Source: an uncultured Prevotellaceae bacterium
GTDB lineage: Bacteria > Bacteroidota > Bacteroidia > Bacteroidales > Bacteroidaceae
NCBI GenBank assembly: GCA_946402905.1
Contig: CAMIYC010000011.1
Coordinates: 23,257-87,256, forward strand
Length of the DNA stretch: 64,000 nucleotides
Reading direction: 5' to 3'
A program made the position numbers and the translations under genes. The notes beneath the pieces are model-generated. The model worked only from the letters and a program-made list of their open reading frames with translations. It had not been told where the DNA came from and did not search any database. Each line of letters begins with the position of its first letter. Position 1 is the stretch's first letter. This document shows, one piece after another, positions 41,687-49,695 of the stretch.

Positions 41687-42735
41687 CGTCTAATCGGTTT
41701 AATTTCAATGCTCTGTTGTGTTGAGTCTTGCTGTTTAGCTTCATTTTCGCCCTTATTCAAGCTCATCCAAAAAATGATGGCAAATGCTGTTAAAGCAAGC
41801 GGAATCAGCCAAATCCATTGGCGACCACCTTTGGTGATCGGAGGAATGACGGCAGATTGATGCTCAGGTATATTTGATCGGATGTCCATTTCCACAGCAT
41901 CTACCACCTTGGGTCGGATATTGAGCAAGTTGCAGCGCGATATACCTTCATCGTCAATAATCATCTCGCTCTTATCTCTCATCACTTTCTTAATGTGTAT
42001 CAGTTGTGCAGAGTGGTTGTCGTTATTATGGGCAGTTGCTTCTATAAGCTGTAGCTTCTTGTCTTCATCACTGACCTTATCGTAAAGGATGTCTATCAAC
42101 TGCCTGTCATCCATCTGCTCCATCATCCCGTCACTGCACATATACAAATAATCACCTGCTCGTAGGTCTCCGATATGCACAATGTCTGGTTTCACACGAT
42201 TGTCCTTACCAGGCTGTATCGCCTTTGTGATAATGTTCTTCTGAGGCGATGTGCGCATCTCTTCGTATGAGATTTCTCCCGCTTGGTATAAATCAGCCAC
42301 CAATGAGTGGTCACGGCTTCGATAGAGCAATTGGCGTTCGGATGTCCGAATATGATAGATTCGGCTATCACCAATATGGGCGGCTACACATCCACCTTTG
42401 TGAAATACCACCAATGCAAGTGTGGTGCCCATTTTTTTGTTAGAATCGTCGTCCAAGACATCGAGAGACCTAAAAGCTACTTCAATGGTATCAAGAATGA
42501 ACGAGTCACTTACTCTGTCATCAGCAGGCCAATGGTTCTTCATATAAGTAGAGATTGCTCGGCACACGGTTTGGCTGGCTAACTCCCCATTTTCGTGCCC
42601 CCCCATTCCGTCGCAAAGAATGAACACCCTGTCATCCGTAGTGGCTTTTCCCATGGCAGGATATATCGTGTCTTCCTGTTTGTCGCGATTTCCTATTTCA
42701 TATATGCCTTGTGGCAACTCTATCTTGATTTCCAT
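41683..42735 (-). CDS. PP2C-family Ser/Thr phosphatase with C-terminal TM
   Basis: NRDKQEDTI, LCDGMGGHENGELAS, AHIGDSRIYHIR, YMCSDGMMEQM; 4-nt overlap with the kinase. Confidence 0.92.
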   Translation of the reverse strand: MEIKIELPQGIYEIGNRDKQEDTIYPAMGKATTDDRVFILCDGMGGHENGELASQTVCRAISTYMKNHWPADDRVSDSFILDTIEVAFRSLDVLDDDSNKKMGTTLALVVFHKGGCVAAHIGDSRIYHIRTSERQLLYRSRDHSLVADLYQAGEISYEEMRTSPQKNIITKAIQPGKDNRVKPDIVHIGDLRAGDYLYMCSDGMMEQMDDRQLIDILYDKVSDEDKKLQLIEATAHNNDNHSAQLIHIKKVMRDKSEMIIDDEGISRCNLLNIRPKVVDAVEMDIRSNIPEHQSAVIPPITKGGRQWIWLIPLALTAFAIIFWMSLNKGENEAKQQDSTQQSIEIKPIRR

Positions 42736-42736
42736 A

Positions 42737-43267
42737 TCATTCTTTCTTAAGAGTCATTTTCGTCAGTCCCATGGTTATTATATCGCCGTTTTCAAGCATC
42801 ACTTCATCATTGTTAAGCAAAGTCAAAGAACGTATTTTTATGGGATTGGGATTTTTGTAGTTGGCTATGGTGACCAACAAATGACCATCTGTTTTCTTCA
42901 CCTTGACGATGGCGTTTTGTCGACTGATATAACGGTCAGTCACTTCAAGCTGGACATCTGCCGACGATTGATTTGACTTGCGCCCAACAATGTTAATCCC
43001 TTCTTGCAATTCATATCTTCTACCCTCGCAAACAATGAAGACTTTGTCCGCCTTATTGGCTAATCCAGCTATCTCTGTATCATTACCATCGCCATATCCA
43101 GGGATAAACGTGTCTGCATCCATCATCTCTTTGCCTTGCTGTTGAAATCTTACCCTCAACCCCATGCCACACTGGGGGCAATTAATGATTTTCACCTCCT
43201 CGTTTTGGGAGTTTCTCACTTCGAGCACCACGCCACACGACGGGCATTTCACTGTCTTGGTTTGCAT
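42737..43267 (-). CDS. Zn-ribbon plus FHA domain protein
   Basis: CPSCGVVLE..NCPQCGMGLRV, INIVGRKSNQSSADVQLEVTDRYISRQNAIV. Confidence 0.85.
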   Translation of the reverse strand: MQTKTVKCPSCGVVLEVRNSQNEEVKIINCPQCGMGLRVRFQQQGKEMMDADTFIPGYGDGNDTEIAGLANKADKVFIVCEGRRYELQEGINIVGRKSNQSSADVQLEVTDRYISRQNAIVKVKKTDGHLLVTIANYKNPNPIKIRSLTLLNNDEVMLENGDIITMGLTKMTLKKE

Positions 43268-43277
43268 CTTTTTTTAT

Positions 43278-44138
43278 TTATAAAAAAACAGAACCATCGT
43301 CTATGTAATCCGGCATATCTGTTGCGGCATCAGGATCCCCCATTCCTGCTTGATATTCATCCTCTACAAGTGATACAGGTGGATTGCCTTCCGCGATATC
43401 GCCGATGGTGGTAGCCATTCCTTCACGGAATACAACCACGTCAGGATCCGTGAGTGATTGCGAATCGTCTACGTCGATAATCACAACATCAGCTTGGTCA
43501 TTTCCAGTCATGTCAAGGGCGATAGCATTGTGCCCTTGCACTGTTCCTTGTCCCACGAGATGAACATCTTCATCCTCTGTAGGATATGTGTCGTTGGCAA
43601 TCTCGGAGCTTTGCCTATCAGTATGGGGTTGTACGTCGGGCTTGTTAACCTCCCAGGCTTCCACGACTACCTCTGGATGTGCCTCGTTGATCATGCTGAC
43701 TTCAACATGTTCCGGAGCCACTGGGGCATGCACGGATTGTGCATAATCCATTTTCTGGACATCACTCATTGCATCCCATTCAGTTTCATAGTAGGTGCCA
43801 TAGATTCCACCATGCCAAGCAAACACTCCGCCAGGACCGACTTGTGCCCGTGCAGCGGCGAAAGCCTCATCGAACGACATCCCATTATCTACATGAGCCA
43901 TAGGGGCATCACTATAGACAGGGACATTACCCTTTTCATTAGTATCCGTAATGGCGTTTTCACTCATGCCTTCTTCGTGGCGACTTTCATTGAAATGATT
44001 GACAGCATGCATTCCCATCGCACCGAGTAAAATGCCTGTAGTCGAGCCGAAAGTTACTTTCTTCCAAAGATTGCCATTGCCTTTCTGTTGCCCTACGTTT
44101 GAGGACTTGCTGAATTGTAAGGTGTTTTCGTCATTCAT
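43278..44138 (-). CDS. Hypothetical acidic protein with one hydrophobic segment
   Basis: Intact ORF in tight operon spacing; VTFGSTTGILLGAMGMHAVNHF segment, then FDEAFAAARAQVGPGGVFAWHGGIYGTYYETEWDAMS. Confidence 0.7.
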   Translation of the reverse strand: MNDENTLQFSKSSNVGQQKGNGNLWKKVTFGSTTGILLGAMGMHAVNHFNESRHEEGMSENAITDTNEKGNVPVYSDAPMAHVDNGMSFDEAFAAARAQVGPGGVFAWHGGIYGTYYETEWDAMSDVQKMDYAQSVHAPVAPEHVEVSMINEAHPEVVVEAWEVNKPDVQPHTDRQSSEIANDTYPTEDEDVHLVGQGTVQGHNAIALDMTGNDQADVVIIDVDDSQSLTDPDVVVFREGMATTIGDIAEGNPPVSLVEDEYQAGMGDPDAATDMPDYIDDGSVFL

Positions 44139-44272
44139 AATTGTGATTCTTAATTTTACAAACTTTTAAGGCAAAGTTAGCTCAATTTATAGTTTTTTTC
44201 CTTTCTTCTAAGGACATTTTCCATGAAATAGTGGAGTTTGATGATGAAATACCTTTTTTTCGTGAAAAAATG

Positions 44273-44965
44273 TCATTTTTTCAATTTGGATTTACATTTA
44301 GGACAACTATCCAAGTTTTTAGTCAAAATGGCGTAATCGGTAAATCCGAAGAAATACCCACATTCCGGACATGGACAACTGTAATCCTTGATGAAACGAT
44401 ACTTGATAGTCTTCAAGTAGTCGTCATCCTTCCGGATATCCTTCCATGTCTTTAATACAAAGAAAATGGTGAGAACGATGATTAGTGCATAGGCGAGAAT
44501 GAATGTTAAACCTCTTCCACCTGAAAAGTAGCTTATGAGAACACCACTCATCGTGATGGCGGGCGTAATACCTCTGATGGCTTGGAATCGTTGTTTTCTC
44601 TGTGTTACCGCTTTGGTGTCTCTGTTGTATGTTTCCCAAACGTCCTTTAAGGGGCGAATGTCGACTTCTTTGGGCATAAATTTGTCTATCACTTCCCATT
44701 TTAGTAGATAGTGGTTGCCACCGAGTTCCACTTTGTCACCGTGCGTCACGATTTTGCTCATCACCGCTACACCGTTGACATACGTTTTGTTTTGAGGATT
44801 GAGGTTATTGATGCGCATCGTTCCGTCATCCTCTATCATTAGCTTACAGTGTTGTCGGCTGATACTCTTTGGTACTGTGCTAAGCGAACTGACTATATGT
44901 GGGGTGTTGTCAACCATCACATAAAGCCAAGAAGTTGTTGCATCACGTCCTATAATGATTTCCAT
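44273..44965 (-). CDS. FHA domain, two TMs and C-terminal Zn-ribbon protein
   Basis: IIGRDA..SISRQHCKLMIEDDGTMRINNLNPQNKTYVNGV; TM pair; CPCPECGYFFGFTDYAILTKNLDSCPKCKSKLKK. Confidence 0.85.
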   Translation of the reverse strand: MEIIIGRDATTSWLYVMVDNTPHIVSSLSTVPKSISRQHCKLMIEDDGTMRINNLNPQNKTYVNGVAVMSKIVTHGDKVELGGNHYLLKWEVIDKFMPKEVDIRPLKDVWETYNRDTKAVTQRKQRFQAIRGITPAITMSGVLISYFSGGRGLTFILAYALIIVLTIFFVLKTWKDIRKDDDYLKTIKYRFIKDYSCPCPECGYFFGFTDYAILTKNLDSCPKCKSKLKK

Positions 44966-44977
44966 ATCCTTGCGTTT

Positions 44978-45337
44978 TTATTCTTTTGAATATGTCATAA
45001 ATTCCTTAACACTTTTGACAGCTGCCTTTGATATGGGCAGCTGATAGGCAAAGAGTGAAAAGTCGGATAGGATCACACATTGTTTGGCGAGGCTTACTTC
45101 GTAAATGTATTTCCGATTGATGATGAATCGTTTACCCACCCTCATGAATATGGTCGCTTGTTCTTTCATTTGGACGGCAAGGGCATTCTCCACTTGCCCA
45201 AGACTGAGTGCCACCAAAGCCTTTAGTTTGTTGGCCATAACTACTTTCGTATAATTGCCATCCGCCTCAAAATACACAATCTTATTGATTTCGAATCGAA
45301 GCAGCCGGTCGCGGGAGTTAATGATGATGTAGTTCAT
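44978..45337 (-). CDS. Stand-alone LytTR DNA-binding domain protein
   Basis: IVYFEADGNYTKVVMANK, FMRVGKRFIINRKYI. Confidence 0.85.
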   Translation of the reverse strand: MNYIIINSRDRLLRFEINKIVYFEADGNYTKVVMANKLKALVALSLGQVENALAVQMKEQATIFMRVGKRFIINRKYIYEVSLAKQCVILSDFSLFAYQLPISKAAVKSVKEFMTYSKE

Positions 45338-45681
45338 ATGTCAGTTTTTAAGCTAACCTAAAATATGTTTGGCTGTAAAGTCCATAACAGTGTAGCATCT
45401 GATACACTTTGCAAAAATAGGAAAAAAGTAGAAAAAACAATGCTTCTTTTTAGAATAGTTCTAAAAAATAATGTATAATTCAATAATTATTATTATCGCC
45501 ACATCGAGATTGACGGCATGAAGATGGTTGCGTTCAATAATTCTCATACTATGGCCTGTTTTTGTGGCAGCTTTGGTATCAAGGCCTCTACCATTCTTCC
45601 CAATTATATCAGCAAGGCTGGCTGTCCGAAGCGTTTCTGATATTTCGCGTAAGAGGAAATGAGAAAAAATTTGATTTCTTT

Positions 45682-45713
45682 TTTGCAATATCCATTCTAA
45701 AGTATTACCTTTG
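45682..45713 (+). promoter_or_regulatory. Bacteroidetes-type promoter (TTTG, 20 bp, TACCTTTG) for the lectin/FSMP-like gene
   Basis: TTTG ending 45685, TACCTTTG at 45706-45713. Confidence 0.65.
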
Positions 45714-45770
45714 CTAGAAGAATGACCTCAAAGTCATGTCTCTCATTTCAATAATCAAATCATCCATTCC

Positions 45771-46547
45771 ATGAATATGAAAAGACTGATCATCTTCCTC
45801 GCCTATTTGCTCATGACGACGACTGTCCCGGCGCAGGATCACCACGTCCGCCGGCAGCCGAAGTCTGTGCAGCAGACAAAAACGAAGCCTGTCGCCAAGC
45901 CTCAATCAAAGCCAGTCACCAAACCCTCATCCCGACCAGTTTCGAAAGCCAGGTCGTCTCAACCATCAAATGTGCCCCTCTGTCCCGACAACCACCATCC
46001 TCACATGATTGATCTTGGCCTTCCCTCTGGCACAAAGTGGGCCTGCTGCAACGTCGGAGCCGACAAACCAGAAGCCTATGGCGGTTATTACGCTTGGGGT
46101 GAGACCGAGACGAAATACGAATATAGTTGGAAAACTTACAAATATTGTGACGGAACATCTAACTGTAAGAGCCTTGGATGGGATATCGCTGATACGAGTT
46201 ACGACGTTGCTCATGTGAAATGGGGCGATAGATGGGTGCTACCGTTACATGATCAACAGGAAGAATTGATGAATAATTGCACTTGTAAATGGATGACCAT
46301 GAATGGTGTCGCGGGAGAAAAGTTCACCAGTAAGAGGAACGGTGCGAGCATCTTCTTGCCTGCAGCGGGCTATCGTGACGATTCCGGCCTCGACTATGTC
46401 GGCTCTTACGGATTTTACTGGTCGTCGACGCAGAATCCGTCATACTCGCACTACGCCTACTACTTGGACTTCAATTCGGCCAACGTGGACTGGTACGGAA
46501 TCAGCTGCTACCTTGGTCAGAGCGTACGCCCCGTCTCCAGTAATTAA
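45771..46547 (+). CDS. Secreted protein with Fibrobacter-succinogenes-major-paralogous/C-type-lectin-like domain
   Basis: Signal peptide; HMIDLGLPSGTKWACCNVGADKPEAYGGYYAWGET; FLPAAGYRDDSGLDYVGSYGFYWSST...YLGQSVRPV. Confidence 0.85.
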   Translation: MNMKRLIIFLAYLLMTTTVPAQDHHVRRQPKSVQQTKTKPVAKPQSKPVTKPSSRPVSKARSSQPSNVPLCPDNHHPHMIDLGLPSGTKWACCNVGADKPEAYGGYYAWGETETKYEYSWKTYKYCDGTSNCKSLGWDIADTSYDVAHVKWGDRWVLPLHDQQEELMNNCTCKWMTMNGVAGEKFTSKRNGASIFLPAAGYRDDSGLDYVGSYGFYWSSTQNPSYSHYAYYLDFNSANVDWYGISCYLGQSVRPVSSN

Positions 46548-46595
46548 TGCTTTTTTCCAGCCAATCCCCTATCATGTAGTATGCCCTAAGCCCAC

Positions 46596-48455
46596 TTAGT
46601 TATTATTGATAAACATGCTGGTAAAACCTACTCCCAATAAAAATATCCATAATATGATATAGAATAGAAACAATTTCAAAGTTCTTAACTTGATTTGTTG
46701 AAATTTTGAATCATATATTTGAAAAGCATACTCTTTTGTCGTCCAAATGTTTGTGTCAGAATTATAGATCAACTGTCTATTTCTTTTCCAATATAAAAAA
46801 ATAAAATAACCAACACACATTCCTCCAAGTTCAATGACGGTAACTATCGAGTTTCCTAATGCAGAGATAAATAATAATAATATTATTAATGGAGCTAACC
46901 ACTTTATTTTGAAATTCCAAATTTTTTCTTTAGGGAACGACAGTAAGAAAGCTAGTATTATAGCATAGATTGCCCCAGATGCTCCTACGGTGGTCCATGA
47001 GTTGAGTGTATTGGCCAGCGAGATGTCGTGCATGGCCTGTCTAAAGGGAGTGAAGAAACCGATATCAGGCAATTGTCCTGACATGATATAGAAAAGGGAG
47101 CAGTATTGAAATATTTCTTGGATGACTCCTGCCCCCACACTGCACAAAATGTAATAAAAAAGGAATTTTTTGGGTCCCCATACTCTCTCTACTATGCACC
47201 CGAACATCCACAGTGCGAACATATTGAAGAAAAGATGATCCCATCCACCATGCATGAACATGTAGGTAAACAACTGATACAACTTGAAATCGGAAGCCAG
47301 GAAAAAATGCAATCCGAAAATATCGTTCAGGTCGATGCCTCTCATTATGAGCACATAATATGTCAGAAAAGCCAGAATATTTATTATCATCAGAATCTTA
47401 GTAATGCTAAATAAGCGCCTCTTACTAGATGCAACTTCTTTTTGGGAATCATGTGTATTTTGTTCCTGATCCTGTACATTAAAAATTTGAGTTTTTTCAT
47501 ATATCTCTTCATTCTCAAAATCGTTACTGTCACTCTCCTCGGGGCTGCATTTTGCAAAAAGAAGATTTTGTTGCTCTATAAGTGCATGAATGTTTTGTGG
47601 TCTGTCCATCCTATCAGTCTTCATCAACCAAAGAATGAGTTTCTTCATCTCATAACTGACAAAAGACATCGGCAAAGCAATGTGCTTGTCTGCTGAGCGG
47701 TCATCGTCGATATCAGATGGTAACGGCGGTTTTTTGTTCGTCAATAGATTATAAATGGTCGCGCCGAGCGCATAAATATCAGTCCATGGCCCGAACTTCT
47801 CTAAGTTCTGCTCCATCTGTTCGCGTGGAGCAAAACCATTGGTGTAACCAACTGATGTGGAGGTGGTTGCGCCTCCAGTTGCACTGCGCTGTTTGCTTGC
47901 GCCGAAGTCGATGAGCGTGATATTCCCCTGTCTGTCGACCATAATATTGGCGGGCTTCAAGTCAAGGTGCCATAGATTCTCTTGGTGCACACATGCCAAT
48001 GCATCAAGTATCTGGGGCAAGTATTTCATCACCTCTTTCTCAGAAAACGGTTTTCGTAAACGTTTCAACTTATCTGACAGGTTCTCACCATCAATATAGT
48101 CCATCACATAATATGCCGTGCCATTCTCCTCAAAAAGGTCGTGAACTCGAACGATATGCTCATTCTTTAGTTTGCGAAGCCGTCGTGCCTCTTTTTTGAA
48201 TTTCTGCAATTGTTCATTAAAGAGGTCCTTGTTCTCAATGTTACTAACACTCACGGTGGTATTGTTGGCATCGCGTTGTGTCACTCCACGGATGAAAAAC
48301 TCTTTGATGGCCACTACCTCATCAAACTCGATATTTGTGGCTAAATATGTGTTGCCAAAACCACCCGAAGAGAGATAGCTATCTATGCGGTATACATTCC
48401 TCAAGATACATCCTACAGGAAGCATAACTCCTCTATTTACATGATGTTCGTTCAT
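46596..48455 (-). CDS. Serine/threonine protein kinase fused to a rhomboid-like integral membrane domain
   Basis: N-terminal kinase (VAIKEFF, HLDLKPANIMV, LIDFGAS); C-terminal LFTYMFMHGGWDHLFFNMFALWMFG and VGASGAIYAIILAF; TM6-equivalent reads VTVIELGGMCVGYF. Confidence 0.9.
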   Translation of the reverse strand: MNEHHVNRGVMLPVGCILRNVYRIDSYLSSGGFGNTYLATNIEFDEVVAIKEFFIRGVTQRDANNTTVSVSNIENKDLFNEQLQKFKKEARRLRKLKNEHIVRVHDLFEENGTAYYVMDYIDGENLSDKLKRLRKPFSEKEVMKYLPQILDALACVHQENLWHLDLKPANIMVDRQGNITLIDFGASKQRSATGGATTSTSVGYTNGFAPREQMEQNLEKFGPWTDIYALGATIYNLLTNKKPPLPSDIDDDRSADKHIALPMSFVSYEMKKLILWLMKTDRMDRPQNIHALIEQQNLLFAKCSPEESDSNDFENEEIYEKTQIFNVQDQEQNTHDSQKEVASSKRRLFSITKILMIINILAFLTYYVLIMRGIDLNDIFGLHFFLASDFKLYQLFTYMFMHGGWDHLFFNMFALWMFGCIVERVWGPKKFLFYYILCSVGAGVIQEIFQYCSLFYIMSGQLPDIGFFTPFRQAMHDISLANTLNSWTTVGASGAIYAIILAFLLSFPKEKIWNFKIKWLAPLIILLLFISALGNSIVTVIELGGMCVGYFIFLYWKRNRQLIYNSDTNIWTTKEYAFQIYDSKFQQIKLRTLKLFLFYIILWIFLLGVGFTSMFINNN

Positions 48456-48570
48456 ACAAGTTTCTTGATTTAGTATTTCCTATGTGAATTCTGCTGAAAG
48501 GTCATCATTTTGGGGCCAGTCTTTTTTGTATAACGCACCATCTTACTTTATTTGTTGGAAATTAAATAAT

Positions 48571-49008
48571 TTACTCTGATAAAACGACTTTAAGAGTGGT
48601 GGCACCAGAAGTGGCAGAACCTCTCCATTCCTTAGATGATGTGCGAGATAACGACAAATACAACGTTCGACCTGGGTCATACAACTCAATAGAACCGTTA
48701 GAATGATACGTTCCTACAATTTCCAGACTTACTTTTTGACTGATGTTTTTATAAACACCATTAATACCACCATCGTTTTCAATCTGTATAGAGAATTCAA
48801 CAGGCCATGAATGTTTGTTGTTGTAAAATGAACCTTTCAGAAGATGATGATTTGTTAAAATATTTTTTCTTGGCATACTATTCTTTTCAGCATTCGTTCT
48901 TGTTTGAGAAGATGCGGCATTTCGCCTGACAGTGTGGGTCTGAGCAGACATATCAAGACTTGTCAATATCATCACAAAGAAGAGCGTAACGAATAATATT
49001 GGTCTCAT
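48571..49008 (-). CDS. Small secreted hypothetical protein
   Basis: Signal peptide MRPILFVTLFFVMILTSLDMSAQ; upstream of and collinear with the kinase-rhomboid gene. Confidence 0.65.
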   Translation of the reverse strand: MRPILFVTLFFVMILTSLDMSAQTHTVRRNAASSQTRTNAEKNSMPRKNILTNHHLLKGSFYNNKHSWPVEFSIQIENDGGINGVYKNISQKVSLEIVGTYHSNGSIELYDPGRTLYLSLSRTSSKEWRGSATSGATTLKVVLSE

Positions 49009-49372
49009 GGATTGTTAAGTCGTATTATAGATGAAAATGTAATTGTTTTAGCCTGAATAATTCATATAAAATGAAAAATGTGAGGTTTTTTAACGCTAAC
49101 CATTTGGTAATCAGAGATAAATGTTAATTTGCGGTGTCAAATAAACTTGCAAGTACAAAAATAGTCAATTTTCAGTTTGCTTCCAAGAAAAATCAGAAAA
49201 ATTTCACTCTTCAGCCATAATAATATTCAGTATTGAGGCATTAATCGGTGCTGTGAGTCTTTCCTTGCATAGCGGCCTGCTGTTGCTTCGGCAGGAGGAG
49301 CACCTGGCCCTTGCCTCCCAGTTTTCTGCTTCATACACGACACCCACACTCCCTATAAGGTCCGCCACATTC

Positions 49373-49480
49373 TCATTGAGATTCTCTCAAAAGGTCCTTG
49401 AACTCGTTCAACTCGGCTTCGGATTGTATGGTGTTCAGTGCGTTCATCAGTTCCAGTTGTGCCATTTCAGCGCAACTCAT
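49373..49480 (-). pseudogene. 35-aa ORF MSCAEMAQLELMNALNTIQSEAELNEFKDLLRESQ, probable truncated remnant of a short antitoxin-like family
   Basis: Resembles the N-terminus of a recurrent Prevotella/Bacteroides small-protein family; TATCTTTG -7 motif upstream on the minus strand. Confidence 0.35.
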
Positions 49481-49695
49481 AATTATATCGTTTAATATCC
49501 GTGACAAAGATACAAAAAGTTTTGCAATCATGTGTCGTTTCGCAACAAAATATAATAGGATGCTGGCAGGTGTTATCGTATCAGCGCCTGCCAAGGATGT
49601 CCTACTGTGATACATCACAAAAACTATTTGAGACATACCACATGAAGCATCTTGTCTTTTTTATGTATTTTTGCACAAACAATAATAATACATTA

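Noticed and set aside
40109-45337. TerY-P triad or type VI secretion phospho-regulation
   Set aside because: Kinase, PP2C and FHA are present, but no vWA/TerY, Tss/Hcp or VgrG genes occur in the window, so a named assignment is not supported.
45461-45688. 75-aa minus-strand ORF (MQKRNQIFSHFLL...)
   Set aside because: Overlaps the upstream promoter region of the lectin-like gene, low-complexity IIIII tail, no recognisable family.
45771-46547. A complete DGR cassette
   Set aside because: Only a target-like protein is visible; no reverse transcriptase, Avd or template repeat was found in the window.
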